Source: Aquila chrysaetos chrysaetos (taxonomy: Eukaryota > Chordata > Aves > Accipitriformes > Accipitridae). Taken from it: a stretch of 64,000 nucleotides of DNA. Under the pieces are notes generated by a model. That model worked only from the letters and a program-made list of their open reading frames with translations, ran no database searches and was not told the DNA's origin. The stretch lies in assembly GCF_900496995.4 (NCBI RefSeq), contig NW_024470408.1, forward strand, positions 1 through 64,000. Reading direction: 5' to 3'. Both the position numbers and the translations under genes were made by a program. Shown here piece after piece: positions 44,501 through 52,489 of the stretch (position 1 is the stretch's first letter; the number at the start of each line of letters is the position of its first letter).

Positions 44501-47423
44501 GACGGCGCTCGTGACGTCCTGTGCCACAGCCTCCAAGCCTACGTCGCCGCTTGCCAAGCCGCTGGGGCCGAGATCGGCGGGTGGAGAACGACCGCTTTTT
44601 GCCGTAAGTGCTCCGGAATACCTCCGTGGAGCCACTTCGACTCCTGTTTTCCTCCAAAGTCACGTTTACCCCCAGAAAAATCCTCCAATTTTGCAAGCGT
44701 GGCTTTTTCCTCCTGCTTTTGAGGCAAACTCGCCTTCACTGTCTGGACCAAGACAACATACGAATGACCTGCGTAATATCACGCAAGGCTGCTTTTTGCT
44801 TAACTCCCCCCGCCAAAATCTATCAAATAGCCCAGAAATTATTTTTAAACCTCCCTCAAAAAAGCTCAGTTTGGGGCTTCAATCACCTATTTCCCACCCA
44901 AAACACCCTGGAAGAAAGAAATTCCAGCTTCCCACCTCCAAAACATCAATATTTGCGTCCAATGAGTTCGAGATGGACATCCCTCTACTTTGCCTCGAGG
45001 TGCTTAGTGCTATGCAAATGCTTTAACTTGGATGTTAAAAGCGCGATTCAATTGGCTTAACATCTTTTGGAGCCATCAGAGATGCCCAAGACCATTGGTC
45101 AGCCGTGGGGATGCTCCACCGGGTCGGGGAAAAATGGTCATAATTTTTTGGGGGGGGGCAATAATGGTACTTCTCTCTTTTTTTTTTTTTTTTTTTCCCA
45201 GCCCTCTCCTGCCCACCGCATAGTCACTATGAACTCTGCACCCGTACCTGCGACTTCACCTGCGCCAGCCTATCCGTGCCAGCCCCGTGCAGCTGGACTT
45301 GCTTTGAGGGCTGCCAATGCGATGACGGTTACCTCTTCGATGGAGAAGCCTGCGTGTCCCTGGAGCAGTGCGGCTGCATGCACCAGGGACGGTATTTCAA
45401 GGTAAGGTTGACCATCGAGGCTTGGCATCGGCGGTTTTGGTGGAAATCAGGTTGGGGAAGGAATGTGGGGCGGGTTGTCCCATCTGGGTGATGCAACTGG
45501 TTTGACAATTCGGTCTTCTAATGAGGTGGGTTGTCCTAACTAGATGATGGAACTGGTTTGTGGCCTCAATCTTTGATGAGTTGGGTCGTCCCGTTGATGG
45601 AACCGGTTTGTGGCCTCAATCTTTGATGAGTTGGGTCGTCCCGTTGATGGAACCAGTTTGTGGCCTCAATCTTTGATGAGTTGGGTCGTCCCGTTGATGG
45701 AACCGGTTTGTGGCCTCAATCTTTGATGAGTTGGGTCGTCCCGTTGATGGAACCGGTTTGTGGCCTCAATCTTTGATGAGTTGGGTCGTCCCGTTGATGG
45801 AACCGGTTTGTGGCCTCAATCTTTGATGAGTTGGGTCGTCCCGTTGATGGAACCGGTTTGTGGCCTCAATCTTTGATGAGTTGGGTCGTCCCGTTGATGG
45901 AACCGGTTTGTGGCCTCAATCTTTGATGAGTTGGGTCGTCCCATTGAGTTGATGCAACTAACTTTGGGTCTCAATCTTCAGTGAGGTAGGCTGTCCCATC
46001 TAGATGATGCAACAGGTTTGGGGACTCCTTTGGTGAGGTTGGTTGTCCCGCTTAGTCAATGCAACCGGTTTTGGGACTCGACCTTCAATGAGGTGGGTTG
46101 CCACTTCATTTTAAGGACACACATCTAAAATAATGCAATTAATAGCATCCTAAAATGCGTATTTTGCTCTGCTGGACCGGGGGGGGAAAGGACAATTAGT
46201 CCAGGGAGTTTCACAAATTCCACCAAATCCACCTCATGGTTTTTCTTCCTCTCTCTGGGATTTCTTCCCCGCTTGAAGGTGGGAAATTCCTCCCCAAATT
46301 CGGAGATGGTGTCCGCGTGGATTAACCTCTGAGCCTTTCCTTTCCAGGCGGGTGAGACCATCATCTCCAGCAACTGCTCCAAGAAATGCAATTGCCACCT
46401 CTCCCAGGGACTTGTTTGTGAGGACATACGGTGTCCGCCGGACGAGGTCTGTGCCACGCGGGACGGGGTACAGCGGTGCGTCAAGCGGGAAGGCCAGTGC
46501 CGGGTTTCCCCGGGGGCTTCCCTGACCACGTTCGACGGCGCTGGGGGAAGGCTCCTCGCCAGCGGCACCTACAAAGTCACCGCCCTTTGCAACGAGCAGT
46601 CACCCAACTGGTTCAAGGTGGTGGTGGACGTCAGCGAGTGCCGGGATGACAGCATCCCGGCTGCCGTGGCCGTCTTCATCTTCTTCCGCGAAGCTTTCAT
46701 CACTGTGAATAACAACATGGAGGTGTGGGTAAGTCGGGGCGGGGCACGGGCGACCCTTGCGGATGAGCTAGTTGAGTAATTAAATTAAGACGTGGAATTG
46801 GGGTGGGATTTATCTCCTCTTCCCTTAGTCGCTCTTAGGCGTTCAACCCAATGATATCTTTGTGCCGTACTATTTTTACGGGGCGGTCTTGGATTTTTTT
46901 TTTTTGAACCCATTTCTGGCGTTTTGCCTCGCTGCAGGTGAACGGTCTTTTCACCCGCCTTCCAAGTGCGGTGTCCAAAGCCATTTCCTTGAGCGCGGTG
47001 GCAGGGAACATCACCGTCTCCCATACGTCAGGGATGGATGTGCTCTTCAGCCCCAGCGGGGAGGTGACAGTGACCGTAGGGGCCGCCTTGGTCAACCAGC
47101 TCTGCGCTCCCTGTGGCAACTTCAATGGTGACCCCAGCGATGACCTGAAGCTGCCTGATGGCCGGACCGTGAGGAACATCGCAGAGGTTGTCGATGCCTG
47201 GAAAGCCAGGGATTTTGCGGGATGGTGAGTGACCCCAAAAGACCCACCCCCCCCCCCAAACCATGGGTTGATATTTTTTTAAGCCTGTGCAAGCAAGAGG
47301 GTAGGGAACAACCTCCGTGGGGCATCAACGGGTTGGGCTAGGCGGCATCCGGAAAGGACTTCTCCATCTTCTTTGGTTTCATCCACAGCGACTGACACAC
47401 ACAAACCCACGGAAATTATTCTG
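32480..47423 (+). CDS. FCGBP: FCGBP-like (IgGFc-binding protein) gene, complete, about 1,721 aa
   Basis: Coding exons: 33605-33671, 34874-36121, 37297-37613, 38271-38601, 38996-39591, 40708-41272, 43026-43618, 44030-44603, 45202-45401, 46348-46728, 46938-47224 and 47389-47395. They total 5,166 nt, divisible by three, with every junction in phase. Order: signal sequence (1 to about 35), IgGFc_binding (about 36-438), D1 vWD lacking C8 (about 439-654), TIL-D2 (655-1041), TIL-D3 (1042-1430), TIL and a degenerate terminal vWD (1431-1719). The modules match D4-D6 of the minus-strand gene, so this looks like a shortened paralogue. Expected location is secreted, in mucus. The 3' UTR is spliced (a donor GTAAGT follows at 47424). 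Confidence 0.9.
32700..33150. repeat. Polypurine (GA-rich) tract in 5'-UTR intron of FCGBP-like(+)
   Basis: About 450 bp of almost pure purine on the plus strand (GGGGAAAAAGGG, GGAGGAAAAAGAG units), with a duplicated segment (32820-32900 and 32935-33010). A looser array of about 55-bp TTTTGGGG..GAGTGYRAGTGCAAAAA units follows to about 33550. Confidence 0.85.
33603..33671 (+). CDS. FCGBP: FCGBP-like(+) exon 1: start and signal sequence
   Basis: Acceptor TTCATGCAG ends at 33602. Two bases follow, then ATG at 33605. The residues are polar and basic first, then a hydrophobic VWTVVLWG that continues into exon 2 (VFYLLNVAASA). Donor GTGAGT is at 33672, phase 1. The architecture equals that of the minus-strand exon 1. 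Confidence 0.78.
34105..34745. repeat. A/T-rich minisatellite in intron 2 of FCGBP-like(+)
   Basis: TCCATCAAATCAA-type 16-bp subunits alternate with TTAATTAAAATGGTTATTTC and AAAATAATATCCC blocks, in larger units of about 95-130 bp. Confidence 0.85.
34874..36121 (+). CDS. FCGBP: FCGBP-like(+) exon 2: IgGFc_binding domain
   Basis: A 1,248-nt exon. Landmarks are EDFVVAFMQNG, GTEYHVVTP, GHTC..FAHCDHLVEQLQP and GTDYSWAG, ending YGSAAVC. It begins inside the hydrophobic signal segment. Acceptor TTTTCTAG ends at 34873, and donor GTGAGT starts at 36122. Confidence 0.93.
36460..37160. repeat. Alternating 113/124-bp (237-bp dimer) repeat in intron 3 of FCGBP-like(+)
   Basis: AAAGGAGCCTCAAGC anchors lie at about 36505, 36618, 36742, 36856, 36979 and 37093, so spacings alternate between about 113 and 124 bp. 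The longer form has an extra AATAATCTGTAAAT insert. Confidence 0.88.
37297..37613 (+). CDS. FCGBP: FCGBP-like(+) exon 3: D1 vWD N-terminal half
   Basis: It starts PCQLVKCRAKETCKME and has CTYTIAKYCGND. At the cleavage position it reads GSQSLQYHTFDG instead of GDPHY, so self-cleavage is not expected. It is the counterpart of minus-strand exon 11, which keeps GDPH. Donor GTAGGT is at 37614. Confidence 0.9.
37614..38270. other. Intron 4 region of FCGBP-like(+): unique sequence
   Basis: About 650 bp without visible repeat or exon. The introns at 38602-38995 and 44604-45201 are likewise unique apart from poly-T before exon 9. Confidence 0.5.
38271..38601 (+). CDS. FCGBP: FCGBP-like(+) exon 4: D1 vWD C-terminal half with C8 deleted
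   Basis: It opens VNNKPTSLPA and has TCGLCGNFNEDSEDE and CQDDCEDQ, and then jumps to DTAGC and the donor GTGAGT. Its counterpart (minus-strand exon 12, 574 nt) is 243 nt longer, exactly 81 codons, corresponding to the C8 subdomain. The following 394-nt intron contains no C8-like frame. Confidence 0.88.
38996..39591 (+). CDS. FCGBP: FCGBP-like(+) exon 5: TIL and D2 vWD N-terminal half
   Basis: The TIL starts CPKNSHFEACGTACPATC. The vWD start is GTGDPHYTTFDG with intact GDPH. It ends HPRKVK at GTAGGT. It is the counterpart of minus-strand exon 13 and shows the normal eight bases between the acceptor and the first TIL cysteine codon. Confidence 0.92.
40140..40620. repeat. Degenerate minisatellite in intron 5 of FCGBP-like(+)
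   Basis: GCAAAGGGTTTTGCAAAA, CCCGAATCTCAAGCGATTTGC and CCGGAAATCCTCCCC blocks recur roughly every 60-70 bp, with a larger duplicated unit containing GACCAAAACCACCCCAAACTC. The rest of the intron (39592-40139) is unique. Confidence 0.8.
40708..41272 (+). CDS. FCGBP: FCGBP-like(+) exon 6: D2 vWD C-terminal half plus C8
   Basis: It opens VNGAFVELPF and has FDWYSYARVILP and VCGLCGNANGN, with a C8 domain bearing CGVI...GPFRACH, ending WRTPSFC. It is 565 nt, and GC-rich in third codon positions. Confidence 0.92.
41850..42890. repeat. 55-bp minisatellite, about 19 copies, in intron 6 of FCGBP-like(+)
   Basis: Units TATTTTATTAATGCAAGGAAG then GGGAATGCAAAATAA and a short variable segment repeat exactly every 55 bp (for example 42241 and 42296). 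Variants GCCCATCACCTGCCACG and GCCCATTGCCCTCCACC alternate. More diverged copies extend left to about 41520. Confidence 0.93.
43026..43618 (+). CDS. FCGBP: FCGBP-like(+) exon 7: TIL and D3 vWD N-terminal half
   Basis: The TIL starts CPPHSHYELCGSSCPATC. The vWD start is VSGDPHYVTFDG with intact GDPH. It ends KWEVT at GTAAGT. It is the counterpart of minus-strand exon 15, which has lost GDPH. Confidence 0.92.
43650..44020. repeat. GTGCAAAATCYCC minisatellite in intron 7 of FCGBP-like(+)
   Basis: Units of about 25-35 bp, CGTGCAAAATCCCCTGGTGCR, with CpG-rich GTGCGTGCGTGCA stretches, fill the short intron between exons 7 and 8. Confidence 0.85.
44030..44603 (+). CDS. FCGBP: FCGBP-like(+) exon 8: D3 vWD C-terminal half plus C8
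   Basis: It opens VDGERYTLPL. The family CGLCGN motif reads CGLGGNYNG: the second cysteine is replaced by glycine, near 44206-44208. The C8 domain has CGLI...GPFGPCH and CVHDVC, ending WRTTAFC. Donor GTAAGT is at 44604. Confidence 0.9.
45202..45401 (+). CDS. FCGBP: FCGBP-like(+) exon 9: TIL domain
   Basis: A 200-nt TIL exon, CPPHSHYELC through CGCMHQGRYFK, ending phase 0 at GTAAGG. A long poly-T acceptor tract (45176-45196) precedes it. It has the same length as minus-strand exon 9. Confidence 0.9.
45480..46095. repeat. 50-bp minisatellite in intron 9 of FCGBP-like(+)
   Basis: Eight nearly perfect copies at about 45553-45950 (AACCGGTTTGTGGCCTCAAT plus CTTTGATGAGTTGGGTCGTC at exact 50-bp spacing, for example 45601 and 45651), flanked by older diverged copies. 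The homogeneity suggests recent expansion. Confidence 0.93.
46348..46728 (+). CDS. FCGBP: FCGBP-like(+) exon 10: Cys linker and degenerate terminal vWD start
   Basis: It contains CSKKCNCHLSQGLVC and EVCATRDGVQRC, then a vWD-like SPGASLTTFDGAGG in which GDPH is absent. It ends NNNMEVW at GTAAGT. This is a terminal, divergent D domain without C8. Confidence 0.88.
46938..47224 (+). CDS. FCGBP: FCGBP-like(+) exon 11: terminal vWD second half
   Basis: It opens VNGLFTRLPS and has LCAPCGNFNGDPSDD (CGLC changed to CAPC), ending ARDFAG. Splicing at GTGAGT (47225) adds Cys-Asp and a stop from the next exon. Reading through instead gives Trp and an immediate TGA, so the protein ends at about the same place either way. 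Confidence 0.88.
47389..47423 (+). CDS. FCGBP: FCGBP-like(+) exon 12: last two codons, stop, start of 3' UTR
   Basis: Acceptor TCATCCACAG ends at 47388. The first base completes a Cys codon, then GAC and TGA (47393-47395). A good donor (GTAAGTGAC) follows at 47424, so the 3' UTR seems to continue in another exon. The stop is only 28 nt from that junction, too close to trigger decay by the usual rule. Confidence 0.7.
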
Positions 47424-47790
47424 GTAAGTGACTCTTGTCCTTCTTTGCTGTCACATCTCACACTACAAATGCTCCTGCAGCCCCATGATTGGATAAGGCT
47501 TAGTTTGTTCGACCCTCCCTAATTAATTACCTGAATAATTGGGGGTTTCTGGCGCCTCAGCATGGGCCAGACTTAGACGTGTATGAAGAGTAGACACCCG
47601 ATGCCTTAGCTTCGATGTCAGCCACCCTGTACAAAACGGCTATCGGCCAAAATCACGGTGCCCAGGGAAGTTTTCTTTGTAGAAAGAAAAACTAAGCCGA
47701 GATCAAGCTGAAAAAAATAGTTCTTTGGTGTCTCACGGGATGCCTTCTACTTCGCTAAGCTGCTCGGGTTTGTCCCCATGAGAAGCAGAG
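47424..47790. other. Unique sequence 3' of FCGBP-like(+)
   Basis: No clear polyadenylation signal or gene. It separates the last coding exon from the 19-bp array. Confidence 0.5.
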
Positions 47791-47799
47791 TCAAATATA

Positions 47800-49320
47800 G
47801 AGTGAGTGCTGAATTTAGATAGGTTTCACCGAGTATAGAACGGTCTTGCTGAATATAGGGTAATTTTGCCCAATATAAAATAACCTTGCTGAACACAGGG
47901 CTTTCTTGCAAAATACTGAGCCATTTTGCCGAATATAGGGCAACTTTGCCAAATATGGGGTGATCTTGCCTAATACAGTGTGATCTTGCCAAATACAGTG
48001 CGATCTGGGCGAATATAGCGTGATCCAGCTGAATATAGGGCCATCGTGCCAAATATAGAGCAATCGTGCTGAATATAAGGTGATCTTGCCGAATATAAGT
48101 TGTTCTTGCTGAATATAAGTTGCTCTTGTTGAACAGATAGTGATTTTGCCAATTAATGAGCGATCTTGCCCAGTATAGAGCCTTTTTGCCAAATATGGAG
48201 CTCTTTTGCCCAATATAGAGCCTTTTTGCCCACTATAGAGCCGTTTTACTGAATCAATATAGAGCCATTTTGTCCACTATAGAGCCATTTTGTCCACTAT
48301 AGAGCCATTTTACTGAACCAATATAGAGCCATTTTGCCCACTATAGAGCCTTTTTGCTCACTATAGAGCCATTTTGCCCACTATAGAGCCATTTTGCCCA
48401 CTATAGAGCCGTTTTACTGAACCAATATAGAGCCATTTTGCCCACTATAGAGCCATTTTGTCCAATTTAGAGCCATCTTACTGAACCAATATAGAGCCAT
48501 TTTGTCCACTATAGAGCCATTTTACTGAACCAATATAGAGCTATTTTGCCCAATATAGAGCCATTTTGCTCACTATGGAGCCTTTTTGCTCACTGTGGAG
48601 CCTTTTTGCCCACTATAGAGCCATTTTGCCCACTATAGAGCCATTTTGCCCACTATAGAGCCGTTTTACTGAACCAATATAGAGCCATTTTGCCCACTAT
48701 AGAGCCATTTTGTCCAATTTAGAGCCATCTTACTGAACCAATATAGAGCCATTTTGTCCACTATAGAGCCATTTTACTGAACCAATATAGAGCTATTTTG
48801 CCCAATATAGAGCCATTTTGCTCACTATGGAGCCTTTTTGCTCACTGTGGAGCCTTTTTGCCCACTATAGAGCCATTTTGCCCACTATAGAGCCATTTTG
48901 CCCACTATAGAGCCGTTTTACTGAACCAATATAGAGCCATTTTGCCCACTATAGAGCCATTTTGTCCAATTTAGAGCCATTTTACTGAACCAATATAGAG
49001 CCATTTTGTCCACTATAGAGCCATTTTACTGAACCAATATAGAGCTATTTTGCCCAATATAGAGCCATTTTGCTCACTATGGAGCCTTTTTGCTCACTGT
49101 GGAGCCTTTTTGCCCACTATAGAGCCATTTTGCCCACTATAGAGCCATTTTACTGAACCAATATAGAGCCATTTTACTGAACCACTATAGAGCCTTTTTG
49201 CCCACTATAGAGCCATTCTGCCCACTATAGAGCCATTTTACTGAACCAATTTAGAGCCATTTTGCCCAATTTAGAGCCATTTTGCCCAATTCAGAGCCAT
49301 TTTGCCGAACACAGAGCAAC
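47800..49320. repeat. 19-bp minisatellite with 252-bp higher-order repeat
   Basis: Monomers such as TATAGAGCCATTTTGCCCAC occur about 75 times. A block starting CTGAACCAATATAGAGCCAT repeats at 48481, 48733 and 48985, exactly 252 bp apart, showing higher-order structure. The left end (47800-48200) is more diverged. Confidence 0.93.
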
Positions 49321-49389
49321 CCCAAAGCCACCGCTACAGGGCAACGAAGATCTCCCCAACGGCCATCCCATCCCCACCTTCTGCTTGCT

Positions 49390-50420
49390 TGCCCACCGCC
49401 TTCCCCTCACTCCACCGCCTTCCCCAGCCCCGCCGCGTCGCGCTGCCCGTCCCGCACGGCACCTCCGCGCCGCCGCCTAACACCAAAACGTGCCCTAACC
49501 CAACCGTTTAACCCTTGCTTCCCCTCTGCTGCTGGCTACGAGGATGCTCCCGAGGGAAATCGGACAAGGTCGCAACAACAGGGTGGTGGGTGGGGAGGTA
49601 ACTGCAATTTTTTTTTGGCGACATCCGTGACGCGGAAGATGAAGCCAGCCAGGCTTGGAAATTTTTTGAGCGCGATCCCACGCCCGAGGACAAGATCGGC
49701 CCCATAAAAACGCGGTCGCGCTGAGCAAAACTCACCTTTCGGGAAGGGGAAGATGCAATGTTCTGCGATGACGAGGGTGAGGAAGGGCTGTTGGTTCCTC
49801 TTCAAAGGGGGGGCCCTGACGGCTGCCCGCGTTTCGTCTCTTTCAGCCGCGCCTCCAGCCTCGTGCGGATGGAAGTGGAAGCCCCCGTCTACCCTATGCA
49901 GTAGGCGAAACCACGCGGGGGACCGATGCGAGAGGACAATTTCCGCACGCGCGCGCGCACCGGTTCCCGCGCTTCTTGTAAATAACTTCTGCCGAGGTTT
50001 TCATGCCTCGGGAGGCACAAACCGGCGTCTCAGGTTGAGTTTCTGCAAGCGCAGAAGGAAAACCGGCACTGAGCTATGATGGGCGCCTACAGCAGCAGGG
50101 TCGCACGGCCTCAAATACCTGCAAAAAAAAAAAAAAAAAAGGGCAAACGCTTGATCTGGCCTCAAATGGTGAGGAAAAAAAGATGTATTTTAAAGACCTG
50201 ATCTACTTCAGGTAGAGCGCAAAGCCGAGATGACCCATCTGCACCGGAGCGGCCTGAAGGAAAGCGAGATAAACACCTCAAGCCGAAATAAACATAAAAT
50301 TGAGATCCACAGACCCAAATCGTAGCCTTTTTCTCCAGAAATGCACTATTCCCTTTGACTGTTTTCAGTATAATACTGCCTGCTGTTGGGTAATTCAATA
50401 AACCCTTTTTACAAAGTTTT
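49390..50420. other. CpG-rich unique island with a possible 3' exon (plus) or small exons
   Basis: It is rich in CpG compared with the flanking arrays. On the plus strand TCTCTTTCAG (ending at about 49846) opens a possible terminal exon, and an AATAAA lies at about 50397. This could be the 3'-UTR exon of FCGBP-like(+) or an unrelated gene end. On the minus strand a 27-nt segment between an acceptor-like TCATCGCAG and GTGAGT (about 49735-49761) is also splice-like. Nothing is recognised by protein similarity. Confidence 0.35.
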
Positions 50421-50479
50421 TTCTCATGGGTTTGTGGGGGGTTTTTTTGCTTTGTAAATTCTGGGGTGGGGGGGAAAAA

Positions 50480-50760
50480 ATGGGAATTGTCTTCTCTGTT
50501 TCCACCGTTGGTGGGGAAACACCCCGACATTGTTCCTGCAGGGAAATACCTCAGTGTGGTTTCCGACGGTGAAACGCGTCTTCCCACGGGGAAAGAGGTC
50601 ACCCGACGTGTCTCCCGTGGTCAAACAACCCAACGTGGCTTCCACAGTCAAACAACCCACCCGACACGTCTCCCACGGTGAAACACGGCGATTTTTCCAC
50701 GAGGAAACACCCCAACATATTTCCCGTGGTGAAATATCCCAAATTATTTGCAACTTGAGG
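50480..50760. repeat. Short degenerate CCCACGGTGAAACA array
   Basis: Units of about 17-35 bp with TCCCRYGGTGAAAYA and CAAACAACCCAAC recur about nine times. Beyond it, 50760-51330 is unique with an A-run at 51079-51096. Confidence 0.7.
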
Positions 50761-51334
50761 GTACAGCTGAATTACTGTGGGAACTAAACCTTTTCGGAGG
50801 TGACACAAACACAACCCCAGCTCTTGCGTTACTTCACACGGGGCGGTAGCAATAGGCTGAGTAATTAAAAACAAATAAAGGATAATGAACAATTTGGGAC
50901 AAAACCGAGAATTGCCTGCTCGAGAAGTAAATTCTTGGGCTCGTCAAAGGCAGAAACTTGCTTGAGTTGACGGCAGCCACGTGCACACGTCCCTGTGCAT
51001 CCGCTGTCCCTCTTTCTGGGCAGGTTTTTTTTTTTTAATATAATACATCAATAGCTCCATTTTTGAAACATAAATTAGAGAAAAAAAAAAAAAAAAACCA
51101 ACAACCCAGCTGTTTCCCGCAAAGTCTATGCAAGGTCATTCTATTTCTACAGAAAACTTTCCTGTCATCAAGTCAGCAGGAAAACGCTGCCATCGGCAGC
51201 TGCTCGACTTCTGGAATATTTCACTTGACGTGAGAAACCCACAATAATGAGGGAGTTTCTGTGATCCCAACCGACCGGAGAAAGCTGGGGAATATCCTGA
51301 AGGGATTAATGTCAAAGAACCCCCCTGCAATTAA

Positions 51335-51960
51335 TTAAAATAAATCCCAAAGCAATTAAAACAAATCGCAAAGCAATTATAACAAATCCCAAAGCAATTA
51401 CAACCCCCCCCGGAATGTTTATAAAAAAATCCAAAGTATTTATAACTTCTCAAAGTGATGATAAAGTAAGTCCAAAGAAGTTAGAAGTTATCTCAAAGCA
51501 TTTATAATAAATCCCAAAGCGATCATGGCAAACCCCCAAAGCATTTCCAAATTATCCCGCATGAGTTCTAGCAATTAAAGCAAAATCCCAAAGCAATTAA
51601 AGCAAATCACAAAGGAATTAAAAGAAATCCCAAAGCAATTAAAGCAAAATCTCAAAGCAATTAAAGCAAAATCCCAAAACAACTAAGGCAAATTCCCAAA
51701 GCAAATAAAGCAAAATCCCAAAGCAACCAGAAGAAATCCCAAAGCAACTAACGCAAATTCCCAAAGCAATTAAAGCAAATCCCAAAGTTATTAAAAGAAA
51801 TCCCAAAGCAAGTAAAGCAAAAATCTCAAAGCAATTAAAGCAAAATCCCAAAGCAACTAAAGCAAATTCCCAAAGCAAGTAAAGCAAAATCCCAAAGCAA
51901 TTAAATAAAAGCCCAAAGCAATTAAATAAAATCCCGCCCCATTTATAAATTATCCCCAAA
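51335..51960. repeat. About 20-bp CCCAAAGCAATTAAAGCAAAT minisatellite
   Basis: More than 25 imperfect copies, A-rich. The following 51960-52480 is unique and holds no recognisable gene. Confidence 0.88.
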
Positions 51961-52489
51961 GAATTCTAACAAACCCAAAACAATTAAATAAAAAAAAAAA
52001 GGTATAAATCACTGAATTTTGGCCTCTTGCAGCCGAGGAACCTTTCAACACCAACAATCTTCCCCGGGGTCACCAAATTCACCCGAAATCATGCAAAATC
52101 CAGCACAAATTAAACAGAATTAATCACTTGCTGGTTTTGGATGCCTTCCCCGGGCACAGGACTCAATTGCTATTTCTGAGCCCAAATATTTACAAGACTT
52201 CTGAGTTTGACGATTTCCCCAGAAAAATGTTTTCGCTGACATCGCTTATGAGCAACCAGGTGGTCTCTGTCCTAGAAAAGGGTATTTTCCTGGGAAAATA
52301 ATCCCCGGGGATGAAGAAATTGCCTTTTTTCCCCCAAAAAAATGGGTGGAGGCCACCCCGGGAGATCAGCCCCTAAAAAGATGCACGGAAAAAATCATGC
52401 ACCAGTGGGATTGGGGGGATTTTTGCAACTTTCTGCCCCAATGCTTCGAGGTTTTCTAGGGATGGTGGAAATCCGAAGCAAGGCCCACC

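Noticed and set aside
49490-49520. CCCTAACCCAACCG..TTTAACCC telomere-like sequence
   Set aside because: Only one or two imperfect units, not a TTAGGG array.
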